NCBI GenBank assembly: GCA_027924645.1 | Contig: BSBN01001752.1 | Span: forward strand, 13,906,001-13,970,000 | Reading direction: 5' to 3' | Length of the DNA: 64,000 nt | Source of the DNA: Cunninghamia lanceolata | Taxonomy: Eukaryota > Streptophyta > Pinopsida > Cupressales > Cupressaceae | Shown: piece by piece, positions 32,739-44,368 of the stretch | How the letters are laid out: every line of letters begins with the position of its first letter | Position numbering within the stretch: position 1 is the first letter of the stretch | The notes under the pieces: generated by a model | Database searches by the model: none | What the model saw: only the letters and a program-made list of their open reading frames with translations | What the model was told of the DNA's origin: nothing | Translations under genes and position numbers: made by a program

Positions 32739-34471
32739 TGTAATGTCCCCATTTTTGGGTTCTCTTGCAGTTCAGTCAGAGCTGACTTTCTGGGTTGGTG
32801 ACAGCGTAATCAGAGGAATATTTCGATGTCACCAGGGTGTTTGGGTGATCCAATGGAGATGGTTAACACTTTTCGGAGGGATTTCAGACAACTTGTCCGT
32901 ACTTACTATTTATAGTAAGTGCTTGCATGTCATTAATCTTTCTGGGTTTTTTCTGGGTTTGTTCTCTTTGGTCCCCGGTGGTCATTGCTATTTTTAGTAA
33001 GTGGCAGTTTGGCGCTGTTTGGGCGACTTGGCAGTTGGCTATTGGCTCTCATAGACATTGCATTGAGCTCGGAGTTATTAGATGGTTTGTGGATCTAGTT
33101 GGCTCCCTCTGAGTTGGCTTAGTTCGCTTATGGCCGCTACTATTTTTAGTAAGTTCGGGATTGGCACCGGAACGGGATTTTGAGAGTGGGGTTGGATTTG
33201 TCTTGTCAAGACCTTTCCAACGAGCTATAGTTCATTGGTTTCCGACATCATCTTGGCCTCCATTTTAAAGTCCGTAAATTAAACATTATTATTTAATATT
33301 GGACCTTGGTGCCTAGGCTCAACAACTTAATGTTGTTTTAAAAGAGGGGACTTTAAGGGTGATGTTGAGAAAAGAATTAAAGAAAATTATAATGTATTTT
33401 CCCTCTCATGTTTTATCCCATATGCAAGAGGATTTTAGAGACTCCCAGTTGGAAAAGTATAAAAGGAGGAAAAGTGCTCTCATTTGGATATACTTGGATT
33501 ATTATTTTCTTCTCTTTGAGATTTCCCTTGCGAGGGTTTTGGAGCTTGGCTCTAGGGTTTGAGGATTCAAACCAGAGGCTCTGGAGACGAAAACCTCCCT
33601 GAGTAGCGGTATCCCACAGGTGTGAAAGATCACCCAACGGTGCCTTCTATGGTGGATACATTCATTGTTCACATTATGTGCTTCAATGGAGTTTGTGTGA
33701 CGAAGAGTTGATATAGTATTGAGGATTTCTCTTGTATTTTCAGTTGAGTTCTGCATAGTAGATTGGAGATTAGTTCATTGGAGGTCTGAGGCAGAAATAC
33801 ACATATTTGGGATTGTATTTCATTTGCAGCTAGCTGGCCGTATTACCTAGCCCAGCCATACCATGTTTGAGGGCATTTTAAGGTTGTTTCCTTGCATATA
33901 TCTCTTCCAATTCTGATTGTCCTTCCTTGTTAGCAGCCTACAACACTTCACAGAGATTTTTCAGTGGCTTGTGATATTTCTATTTGCTGTTATACCTTTC
34001 CAGCTATGGCCGTACACCACTAGGCTTGACGTGGGGAAGTGTGGAGCTTATTTCTCATTGTGGGTAGTGTTTATTTTGCATTGTGTGAGGCATTTAGGGC
34101 CTCTTCTCTTACTGATACCAATTTGTATGTTCATCTTTGTATTCTTTGGAGTTTGGAGTGATTTCTGGCTATGCCCATTTGCTGGTCTGGCAACAGCTGA
34201 AATATGAAGTTGCAAATCTGAACATGGGTATGTCACAGTAATTCATTATTGGTCATTTTACTATCTGGGTAGTCGATAGTTTCTTTATATATGTTATATA
34301 TTTTCTGGGTTTGGGTTATATGCTATATATTGTATGCTTTGGAAACACATTTGCAGGAAAACTGAAAACCCCTTCTGCATTCTTCTGTCTAGTCTCAAAG
34401 ATAACACAAAAATTAATAAAAATCACACATAAAAGATCATTAAAAAATACAATCAGGTACGGCACATTACA
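32739..34471 (+). repeat. Element B 3' LTR
   Basis: Same ends as the 5' LTR, with scattered substitutions and one or two single-base indels (for example an extra t near 32950). Confidence 0.92.
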
Positions 34472-34595
34472 AACTATATCATAATCAAGAGATAAGTCAG
34501 ATATTTCCACAATATCAAATCAATTAACTTTGTCTAATCCTCTTGATTATCATACTGTTAATGATTAGGTCTAATTGTAGGTTGGGGATGTAACA

Positions 34596-35110
34596 ATGTC
34601 CATTAGAGTATTGCAACTACAACATACCATAAAAAGAGTGCCAATTTCACATGCTTTGATGGATGCGTATACCCGGTTCCAAAGTCCCGTATTGTTGCGG
34701 GATAGGAGTTTGCTGGCAAAGGTTGAGGAGTTTGGATTTAACGCCTACCAATCGCATTTGCTCGAAAGTTTCAGAAGCATTTTCAACAAATCAATTTGCT
34801 GTATGTCTTGCGATCATTGCAGTTCATGAGCGTTGGCTTTGCTTCCACATTTTGCATCGATGTTTACCAGGGCACTTTGAACTATAATATCTAACAAAAT
34901 GCCACTTCCATTATGTTTTGATGGAGATCCATAACTTGTTCCAAAGCTCCCATATGAGCGCTGGCTGAGAAGACGGTTGTAGAATCTGGTTTTTACATCC
35001 GCCAATTGCATTTCTTTGAAAGTTTTTAATGTCTATGCCTCACAATAAAGATTCTTTTTATGCTTCTTGGGTAGTTATAATAACTACCAATTTACAACGT
35101 TTTGTTGATC
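34596..35110 (-). pseudogene. PPR gene remnant, 5' part
   Basis: Minus-strand blocks, in changing frames: TLKTFKEMQLADVK, MGALEQVMDLHQN, VQSALVNIDAKCGS, SETFEQMRLVGVK and CEIGTLFMVCCSCN. These are successive PPR motifs ('ALKTFKEMQLAGVKPNS', 'MGALEQG', 'SALVNMYAKCGS'). With solo LTR F removed, it runs straight on into 24641-24310. Its upstream end is lost at the element E junction near 35131. Confidence 0.78.
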
Positions 35111-35131
35111 GACTCTTTGAGAGCGTTTCAC

Positions 35132-36972
35132 CCACTGGGAACAGAACCATCCAAGAACTTCGGACTACGCCTTCTCCCTTCTAGCCAAGTCCATGCTACA
35201 CGCAACTCGACCACCACAATGTACACGGCGGAATACTAGTACACTGAACAGCACACACGCTACGCCAGAGTAAACCAACTCCGACCACTTCTCCTATCTC
35301 AAGAGACAGACCTGCCATCGAACCGATGCAGACCAAGAGCACTATGGATCCCATACTCCATAGACTCACTTCGAGTACGCCATGGCTTCATCCTGAATCC
35401 ATGTCTACGCTCACATCCTGAACTCATGCCACAGCATTCCATTGCACTGCCCTCGGAAACCCACAACACCGGTTGCCACCCTGACTGCTCGTCTTCGTGC
35501 CACAACACAGTACTGTTCCACTCAGACTCGCAACATACTGCCATCCTGTCAACACCCCAGTATGACCCAACTCTCCTCAAGCTGCCGCCACACCAAACAC
35601 TTCTATGTCCCTGACCTCCAGTCACTCAGCTTACTCATGGGAACCCAATTCGGGGTTGCCACACAACCAGCCCTCGACAAGCCTCCGACAACGCAACCCT
35701 GTTCATCCTGTCTTAGCCATCCGGCTAGATGGACACCAATGCCACGACCCACTCCCGGGTTGACATTCCATCTACCTTCATCAACATCCAACATTCGAAC
35801 AGCACATCCAAACCTAGGATGTCATGTATCCGACCGCCCGTCACAACTCTCGCCAACACCTGCTCGAGTTGCCGTCCTCTCTTCTACATGCACTCGCCTC
35901 TCATGAGCTCTGTCATGATCCCCCGCATTCCAGATCTCTTGACCATGCGGCTCGGCACTTAACCACAGACTGCCAAGTCACAACCATACAACCTTGAACC
36001 AACCCTGCACCTTGATCCATCCTGCACGGACTTCTCAACCGGCACCCAGATCCAAGACTGCACCGACTTGCATCCGACACTCTACCCGTGCTAGTCACAT
36101 TGAGCTGCCCAAACCCAATCGATCGTCCATCCAGTCTACTCGCCTGGAAAGCTGGACTCACACTTCCAACTCGGCAATGCTCATGCTGAGCCTTGCCTCG
36201 AGACCATCTTCTCACTAGACCTTCGCACCGTGTCATCCGTCCAGCATGCCTCATGACTCTTCAGCTTCCATGGTATCTCAACAGTCGCCAACCTGGCTCC
36301 AACACAGAGATCCCATTCCACAAAGTCACATCGCCCTGCTTGACCAGGACTCGGGATATGCATCCCTCGTCAGCATACACCTTCTAGACAACACAAGAGG
36401 AACTCCATACCGTCCCCTAGCTGCTCTCCCGGAAACCTCGTCGACACAGACAAAGAGTATACCTGATCCAACCAGACTGGCACCGATCAGATAGCGACCC
36501 TCGTCCCTGTGACGAAACCACACTTTCTTAAGGTATGGCGAGGCTACTCTCATTCACCTCTAAGTATCCATGTAGCACACTCATCCAGCCCCAGGACAAC
36601 CTGTACTGGTGCATGAGTGTCGAGACTACTCTTCTTCGTCTCTAAGGGGTGGACCCGTGCAACTCCGATATCACTCGAAGGAAACACTCCCCTACATAGT
36701 AGTCATAAGTGTGAACGCGGCACAACGGAAGGATGAGCGAGAGATCAACAATCACCTCACTTTGCGTCATCCGCAAAGCAACCGCCTTACAACCCTGCAT
36801 GGAAGTCAGACACCTACTCGGCGTACCGATTCCATGAACAACCGGGCTGCAAGGAAGATCGCACTCATCTTCCCCAGCGCAATGCACAAACCTATGGCGG
36901 GTATCCGTCCAAGACCTGTCCGGAAACCGCACTCTACCATGTGCGCCAAAACCCCAGAACCTAGGGTCTGAC
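35132..36972 (-). repeat. Element E 3' LTR, outer end truncated
   Basis: On the minus strand it starts TGTCAGACCC (36972). Its last 90 bases or so, present in the other copy as 39747-39837, are missing at 35132. Open frames on both strands here recur in the other copy but show no motif. Confidence 0.75.
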
Positions 36973-36990
36973 AAACTCCCCCACTTGAAT
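36973..36990 (-). promoter_or_regulatory. Polypurine tract of element E
   Basis: Minus-strand TTCAAGTGGGGGAGTT, directly before TGTCAGACCC. Confidence 0.7.
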
Positions 36991-39733
36991 CAGGCGACGC
37001 CCTCGGCGCCTCTAATTAAGCCCGAGGTCACCAAACATCAAGCGGCCCCTTCCTCCAAGAGGATTTTACAACACAAAGCCAACTCCAACTCTGTGCAAAC
37101 TGACAGAAGCTGCTCCTCCACCAGTGCTACTAACATCCAGGTTCTTCAACCAAGTTAGCCTGCGAAAGTAAACTGCTTTCGACTTTTCAGGTACAAGAGC
37201 ACGCGGCTCCAACCAAACTTCTGCAAGAACCAACTGAACCAACGGAACAACTGATCTTGACTTCCAGAACCACCAAACTGATGACTCAAACTGCTGAAGG
37301 ATTCCTTCGGCAAAACTACCCGCTTCCAGGTCTACAAACTCGACCAAGCCGGCCTTGCAAGAGAACAAACTTCCTCCCGACTTCACAGATTCGAGTGCCT
37401 TGAGCACCTCCTCTGAATGTGCAAGATTAAACTAACTCTTGACTTCGTGAACCTCCAAACCTGACGATCCACCCAGCTGTCAACCAAGATAAGCATCCAA
37501 TCCACAAAACGACACCAGCATCTTCACACTTTCATCTGATCGAGCAAACACAACTCAGAAATCAGAATCTCGGCATACAGGTTTTCGACCAAGCCTAGTT
37601 CCAACACACAACACAGTCGCACCGGACCAGAAACACAACTTATCTCTCCAGCCTTCTTTTTCATAAGATCATTGACAAACCCACCGACTTTCTTGTCTGT
37701 CAAGTATGCCTACTTGAACGAGACTGTCCAATCTGTCAACAAGACTTACTCCAGTCGCAACCGGATTTTCTTCCACTTCCGTGACATTCCGTCACAAACA
37801 CCTAATCTCTACCCAATTCTGGCCAAACTGGGTAACTATCAGCAAAGAGACCTCAGCTCCAGAACTTACCACTGTTCCAAGATGAAACACATGAAATAAG
37901 CCCAACCAAGACGGCGTTCAACCCAACAACATCCACTTCGGCCACAAAGGAACACTGTTGAATACTTTCGACTCCAAAACACCGGCCTTCCAGGTGCATA
38001 ACCAAGCCTGCGAAGTCTTGACATTTCTGCCCATTTTCTGCTCCTTCAAACTGAACCAGCCAAGGAACCACATTCCTATTCAACATCCGACTGATGCAAG
38101 GAAAACACTTTTCGAACACGATAGCTCCAGGTGTCACTCCAACTCCAACTACCGCTGCATCAGAAAACTCATCCGACGCCGCAACACTACATCTGGAAAC
38201 GAGCCACTGCGGCTTTCCAAAACCAGCATCACAAATCAGGATCCAAAACAGAATCCAGATACCCACTGATACGATGTCCCGACCAACCTCCTGGACATCA
38301 TTCCACATACCAGAATCCAGGTATCAACCACATCAGTTACAGCATCATGTCGCCAAACCGACGCACACCACAGAAGCCAAAACAGACTTCGATACTGAAC
38401 CAAAATCCAACTTTCCCCAAAGTGTACATCCAACACCACAGCTCGTCGACCACATCCGCTGAGTCCCGCAGAAGAGCATGTCACAAGGTGTTCGCCTTAA
38501 CAGGATAACACATCCAAGCCTCACACCAAGCCAGTGACATCCCTGCCCGGTTTCACAACATATCTCCGTCAACTCGCAACAAACGGTGTCCGATGACAAC
38601 CAACAAGGTACTTGTCAACCTTCCAACAAGTGCACACATCAGAAACTGAACTCCCGCTCAAAACCTTCAAACGCAGAATCCCAAAGTCGACACTGACTTC
38701 AATCAGCACTGAAACTAGTCCTGACAGCTCTGATGAACCTGTCACAATATCAGGGCGCCGACCAACGCAAACCAACGTCGACGGACGCACAACAGCCAAA
38801 CCAAACTTCTGAAGCCACACTGTTACGGCACAACCATCTGTCACCAAACCAGCTGACAAACCACCAACAGCAAACCACGGCCAACACAGAAGCAACACAG
38901 GTTCCAATACTCAACTGCCACCGTATCCGGGTGCAATCACACAACCAGATTGACACACCGAAAACCCAGAACAAGGCACCAAAGACTTGATACAAACATG
39001 CCACGGTATCAGAGCACAGACTTCGATACTGAACCAAAATCCAACTTTCCCCAAAGTGTACATCCAACACCACAGCTCGTCGACCACATCCGCTGAGTCC
39101 CGCAGAAGAGCATGTCACAAGGTGTTCGCCTTAACAGGATAACACATCCAAGCCTCACACCAAGCCAGTGACATCCCTGCCCGGTTTCACAACATATCTC
39201 CGTCAACTCGCAACAAACGGTGTCCGATGACAACCAACAAGGTACTTGTCAACCTTCCAACAAGTGCACACATCAGAAACTGAACTCCCGCTCAAAACCT
39301 TCAAACGCAGAATCCCAAAGTCGACACTGACTTCAATCAGCACTGAAACTAGTCCTGACAGCTCTGATGAACCTGTCACAATATCAGGGCGCCGACCAAC
39401 GCAACCAACGTCGACGGACGCACAACAGCCAAACCAAACTTCTGAAGCCAAACTGCTACGGCACAACCATCTGTCACCAAATCAGCTGACAAACCACCAA
39501 CAGCAAACCACGGCCAACACAGAAGCAACACAGGTTCCAACACTCATCTGCCACCGTATCCGGGCGCAATCACACAAACAGATTGACACACCGAAAACCC
39601 AGAACAAGGCATCAAAGACCTGATACAAACTTGCCACGGTATCAGAGCACAGCCACAAAACTGGACCGACACTCCAATAACAGAACAACAGTATCAACAC
39701 AGCCAACCTTATCCAAGCAGAAGAGCACAACAG
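36991..39733 (-). other. Element E internal region, no pol
   Basis: C/A-rich on the plus strand, with degenerate repeats of a 'cttccaggt.....ccaagcc' text near 37330, 37590 and 37990, and a 634-base tandem duplication at its right end. Minus-strand frames such as 37066-37407 are open, but composition alone can explain that. No protein family recognised. Confidence 0.6.
38383..39650. repeat. 634-bp tandem duplication in element E
   Basis: The text from 'cagacttcgatactgaac' to 'ccacggtatcagagca' occurs at 38383-39016 and 39017-39650 with few differences. Each copy ends in GGTATCAGAGCAC on the plus strand, a primer-site-like motif opposite to the element's own. Confidence 0.88.
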
Positions 39734-39745
39734 CTCTGATACCAA
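39734..39745 (-). promoter_or_regulatory. Primer-binding site of element E
   Basis: The minus strand reads TGGTATCAGAGC, separated by two bases from the LTR end ...CGTGACA. This is the tRNA-iMet type. Confidence 0.75.
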
Positions 39746-39746
39746 C

Positions 39747-41395
39747 TGTCACGGGGTCAGGTTCCGTGACCGGAAAACACCGAACAAACCACAAAAACCC
39801 AACCACGCGCGGCACCGCTAATTCCCTTCAAGTCCCTCCACTGGGAACAGAACCATCCAAGAACTTCGGACTACGCCTTCACCCTTCTAGCCAAGTCCAT
39901 GCTACACGCAACTCGACCACCACAATGTACACGGCGGAATACTAGTACACTGAACAGCACACAGGCTACGCCAGAGTAAACCAACTCCGACCACTTCTCC
40001 TATCTCAAGAGACAGACCTGCCATCGAACCGATGCAGACCAAGAGCACTATGGATCCCATACTCCATAGACTCACTTCGAGTACGCCATGGCTTCATCCT
40101 GAATCCATGTCTACGCTCACATCCTGAACTCATGCCACAGCATTCCATTGCACTGCCCTCGGAAACCCACAACACCGGTTGCCACCCTGACTGCTCGTCT
40201 TCGTGCCACAACACAGTACTGTTCCACTCAGACTCGCAACATACTGCCATCCTGTCAACACCCCAGTATGACCCAACTCTCCTCAAGCTGCCGCCACACC
40301 AAACACATCTATGTCCCTGACCTCCAGTCACTCAGCTTACTCATGGGAACCCAATTCGGGGTTGCCACACAACCAGCCCTCGACAAGCCTCCGACATCGC
40401 ACTCCTGTTCATCCTGCCTTAGCCATCCGGCTAGATGGACACCAATGTCACGACCCACTCCCGAGTTGACATTCCATCTACCTTCATCAACATCCAACAT
40501 TCGAACAGCACATCCAAACCTAGGATGTCATGTATCCGACCGCCCGTCACAACTCTCGCCAACACCTGCTCGAGTTGCCGTCCTCTCTTCTACATGCACT
40601 CGCCTCTCATGAGCTCTGTCATGATCCCCCGCATTCCAGATCTCTTGACCATGCGGCTCGGCACTTAACCACAGACTGCCAAGTCACAACCATACAACCT
40701 TGAACCAACCCTGCACCTTGATCCATCCTGCACGGACTTCTCAACCGGCACCCAGATCCAAGACTGCACCGACTTGCATCCGACACTCTACCCGTGCTAG
40801 TCACATTGAGCTGCCCAAACCCAATCGATCGTCCATCCAGTCTACTCGCCTGGAAAGCTGGACTCACACTTCCAACTCGGCAATGCTCATGCTGAGCCTT
40901 GCCTCGAGACCATCTTCTCACTAGACCTTCGCACCGTGTCATCCGTCCAGCATGCCTCATGACTCTTCAGCTTCCATGGTATCTCAACAGTCGCCAACCT
41001 GGCTCCAACACAGAGATCCCATTCCACAAAGTCACATCGCCCTGCTTGACCAGGACTCGGGATATGCATCCCTCGTCAGCATACACCTTCAAGACAACAC
41101 AAGAGGAACTCCATACCGTCCCCTAGCTGCTCTCCCGGAAACCTCGTCGACACAGACAAAGAGTATACCTGATCCAACCAGACTGGCACCGATCAGATAG
41201 CGACCCTCGTCCCTGTGACGAAACCACACTTTCTTAAGGTATGGCGAGGCTACTCTCATTCACCTCTAAGTATCCATGTAGCACACTCATCCAGCCCCAG
41301 GACAACCTGTACTGGTGCATGAGTGTCGAGACTACTCTTCTTCGTCTCTAAGGGGTGGACCCGTGCAACTCCGATATCACTCGAAGGAAACACTC
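39747..41395 (-). repeat. Element E 5' LTR, outer end truncated
   Basis: Inner end TGTCACGGGG on the plus strand, with a short hairpin (gtcacgg ... ccgtgac, 39749-39771). The copy stops at 41395, about 283 bases short of the other copy's end. I count roughly ten differences from 35132-36689. Confidence 0.75.
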
Positions 41396-42609
41396 TGCCG
41401 ATGGAGAATAGTGGTGAATTTTACATGTAAATGAGATGCATATTAGTTGTGAAGGATAGTCTTATATCAGCACTTTAGGTGGCTTTCAAAACTTCTTCGG
41501 AGGAAAGCAAAACTTTTGAAACCAAACAATTCCCTCGATAATAAAAGTGTGACTTTCCTTTGTCGGCATTGTTAGAAGTTTTAATAACTTCATCGAGAAA
41601 ATTAGGAGCTTTTGAAACACTTTACCGATGGCAAAGCTCTCATTGGGAGTCTAGATGATATTGAAAAACCTCGTTGTATAAGACTTTAGAAGGTCTCAAT
41701 AAAAGTCGATAAAGATTTTAAAACAATATTTCCTTTTATGTTCGGCATTTTAAAATGCTTTAGAAACCAAAAGAAATCCTCGACAACTAAAACGGCCGTC
41801 TTCATCGGTAGTTTTATTTCCTTCCACAACTTCTATCGGCCTTTTAAAGAAGTTTTAGAACCTTCCCACCTCACTGAAACTACAAGTCTCAAATTGTTTC
41901 AAACTATTGAGTTGTGCTCTTTAGGAGATGTGGAGTCCGGATGAATAAAGCTCACGACTCTCTAGTTTTGGGACCAAAAAACTCAATTCCTTCATTGGCG
42001 AAGAATGATAGTGTCAAAAAAATCATTGTCTACCAAACTCTTGCATAAAACGAGCATTAAGAATTTCATTGCGTGCTAATGTAGGTCTCAAAACATGAAA
42101 AATATTCAACTTCATCTCGCCAAACTTGTCTGTGAAACCTACGAACGTGATGGAGGAAAATGGCATAACTTTTGACTGTAATAACATTTTCTTAGGAAAT
42201 CTTGGTATGAAATCTTGGTACATTGTATGAAATGTTGACATAAAACCTCTGGTCAGAGGATTTTGCTCCAATGTGCATAGAACTGTTTTAATTGTTTCCG
42301 AAAATTGCCGTTAGAAAATGAGAAGCTTGAAATCTCCCAAACCATGAGATGTCCCGATATGGAAACTTGCTAGATTAGGCGAAATGGAGTTGCGAACACA
42401 GCCATAAAATAAATTTTGCACCAGCTATCACGAATTTCAAGATTTAATTGTTTTCATAAATCACTCGCCTTACGTAACTACTTCCAGAATTTCAACTAAA
42501 ATGATGGAGATCCTTCTTCAAACTAGTGAATGACTTGACAATTTAGCACTTGTGACTAGGAGTGATTCAATATAGGGATTTTGACAGAAAGTTTAAAAAT
42601 TGGCAAGGT
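41396..42609. other. Unassigned AT-rich stretch
   Basis: Contains loosely repeated text of the kind 'ttttaaaa..ctttagaa' and 'catcgg/ctcgac' every 80-200 bases between 41480 and 41900. A minus-strand frame at 42023-42271 is open for 82 codons but not recognised. Confidence 0.4.
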
Positions 42610-42920
42610 GAAAACGAGGCCAACATATCTAAAAGCAGCCAAAAGGTATAAGCAGCAGACGTATAAGAAGAGAGAAGGAATTTACAGTAGGAGACTTGGT
42701 CTTTGTGCATCTTAGAAAGGAAAGGTTCCCAAAGGGGAGCATACAATAAGTTGTGTTGGAAAAAGACAAGACCTTATAAGGTACTGAAGGAATATCAACA
42801 AATGCTTAAAAGACAGAGTTGCCCTTGGATTTGGATATCTCACCATATTTCAATGTAGTAGAGTTGTATAACTTTGTCATGTAGATGCAACAATAATGAT
42901 TGGTGAAGAGGACCGAAGTG
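42610..42920 (+). pseudogene. Ty3 integrase C-terminus fragment
   Basis: Readable blocks: KAAKRYKQQTYKKR, then EFTVGDLVFVHLRKERFPKG after a frame change, then RPYKVLKE and ELPLDLDISPYFNVVELY. This is the order of the Ty3 integrase C-terminus ('GDLVMVHLRKERFPxG', 'GPxKVLR', 'ELPxDxxISPxFNVADLxP'). It is an old relic with several stops. Confidence 0.78.
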
Positions 42921-43580
42921 TAAAGTGAGTAGGATTCCAAAAAGATGGTGGAAGAGATAGAGAAGATATTGCTAAAGAGGGTCATGAAGAAGACTAGAGA
43001 CATAGTATATGGAATACTTGGTTAAATGGAAAAATAAAAGCACTAGAGACATTGGTTTAAATAGTATATGGAATACTTGGTTAATTGTAACGTTGCATGG
43101 TTGTCACCAACAAAAGTTGGCCGCTATGGATACAACCTTGAAGACTTCACAAAGGCAACGTGAGTAGGCGCTCACTCATTTCTTACTTGTGGTGTCTTAT
43201 GTAGGAGCATCCTTGGTCTACAAGCAATCTAGTATCAACCAAAAAAGAATTCGCTTTCTTTTTTCTATTTTCGTTGTTTTGAAGGTTTTATGTGTGCCGT
43301 AGGAGTTTGAGTTTGCACCTTCATCAATATGTTTTTGAAAGGCCTTTGATTGCTTATGCATTAATGTGAAGGGATGTTGTGGCTTTCTTGCCTTAGTTAT
43401 TGAGAAAGGGCCCTTTCTCATCTCCCTCACTCTAATGATTTGTTTGTGTTGTGTGGTAATGGTTGGATCATGTTTCAAGCTTAACACTTATATGGGAGGT
43501 CATCAAACATGGATCTATATGTTATACCAATTAGAATTCACTTTTCATCAAGATTCCTCAAGGATATCAGGTTGTACACC
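42921..43580. other. Unassigned stretch
   Basis: Possibly the decayed 3' untranslated part and LTR of the Ty3 relic to its left. No further motif seen. Confidence 0.3.
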
Positions 43581-43979
43581 AAGGAAGAAATACTTGTGCA
43601 TGCCTTGTTTCGCTATTCAAATTCCAAATATTTCATATTGTGAATTCACACTCTTGGACCACACATGTAGGAGCGAGTTGATAGTTGGATCCTCACCTTA
43701 GTGGCACATGTTTGATTCGTGAATCTTTTCTAGCCAATTGAATTGCAAATTAAGGTTGGCTAATAGAGAATGTCTGAACAAAGGAAGAAATACTTGTGCA
43801 TGCCTTGTTCTGCTATTCAAATTCCAAATATTTCATATTGTGAATTCACACTCTTGGACCACACATGTAGGAGCCAGTTGATAGTTGGATCCTCACCTTA
43901 GTGGCACATGTTTGATTCATGAATCTTTTCTAGCCAATTGAATTGCAAATTAAGGTTGGCTAATAGAGAATGTTTGAAC
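43581..43979. repeat. 200-bp tandem duplication
   Basis: 'aaggaagaaatacttgtgca' starts both copies, at 43581 and 43781. Both run to 'taatagagaatgt(c/t)tgaac' with few differences. Confidence 0.9.
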
Positions 43980-43991
43980 GGGGTCAAAACG

Positions 43992-44368
43992 TGGCACGTC
44001 TCAAAGATCCCACCTTTTGTATTGATCCACATTGAGTAGATAAGCAAAAAATGTAATGAGGTGCCCAATTTAGAGGGTGGCCTTGATCCTTTAGGGATTG
44101 TAATGGGCTCGGGATGTGTATAAGTATGCATTCCATTGTCTTTGTAATGCATCTCTCTAACTTGGAAGGTCTGTAAGTTTGTAAATTGTGAAGAGATCAT
44201 TTTTGTTTTGTATTGCTCAACCTTGCGCTCTATATTATGTACCGAGTTTGATAGATTCAAAGATTTTATGTTTCCATTCCAATTCTCTGTGTTTTTGTTG
44301 TTCAGATGCATGTTTATTGTGTTGCTTGGTTTGATAATCCTTAAGTGGATTCTTAGACCTTGACCTAC
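43992..44368. repeat. 448-bp tandem repeat, copy 1 (split by D1)
   Basis: The text from 'tggcacgtctcaaagatccc' to 'accttgacctac' matches 52996-53372 with no length difference. After D1, copy 1 continues at 52920-52995. The unit without D1 is 448 bases. Confidence 0.88.

Larger units (their letters stand above)
27732..34471 (+). mobile_element. Element B: pol-less LTR retrotransposon
   Basis: LTRs at 27732-29460 and 32739-34471, a perfect 5-base target duplication AACTA (27727-27731 and 34472-34476), a tRNA-iMet primer site at 29462 and a polypurine tract before the 3' LTR. The internal 3.3 kb has a short gag with a zinc knuckle and a long accessory region. Protease, RT, RNase H and integrase are not seen, so it must be mobilised in trans. 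The LTRs are very similar by eye, so insertion is recent relative to A, F and H. Confidence 0.92.
24642..34595 (-). mobile_element. F: solo LTR, interrupted by element B
   Basis: Ends TGTAACATCACT and GTTGGGGATGTAACA (TG..CA), flanked by ATGTC at 24637-24641 and 34596-34600. Without B and its target repeat it is about 3.2 kb with no coding region, so it is a solo LTR left by recombination between two LTRs. Its termini resemble those of element A, and parts match A's LTR ('cccttcacga' and 'aactggaaga' neighbourhoods near 25045-25075). The family is therefore probably a chromovirus relative, in minus orientation. It sits inside the PPR pseudogene. Confidence 0.85.
35132..41395 (-). mobile_element. 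Element E: pol-less LTR element, C/A-rich plus strand
   Basis: Two nearly identical copies of about 1.56 kb (35132-36689 and 39838-41395) surround 3.1 kb. On the minus strand the inner edges look like true LTR borders: TGGTATCAGAGC near 39734-39745 next to TGTCACG (plus) at 39747, and a polypurine tract AAGTGGGGGAGTT next to TGTCAGACCC at 36972. Full LTR length would be about 1.93 kb; both outer ends are cut short. No gag or pol motif is readable. The plus strand is rich in C and A and poor in G throughout. Confidence 0.75.

Noticed and set aside
35299..41200. Many long open frames on both strands of element E
   Set aside because: The C/A-rich composition makes stop codons rare. The frames recur only because the LTRs are repeated, and none shows a motif.
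42023..42271. 82-codon minus-strand frame as a gene
   Set aside because: No motif, no neighbouring exons and no similarity that I recognise; too short to call.
43218..43487. 89-codon minus-strand frame
   Set aside because: Composition and context give no support; overlaps an equally open plus-strand frame.
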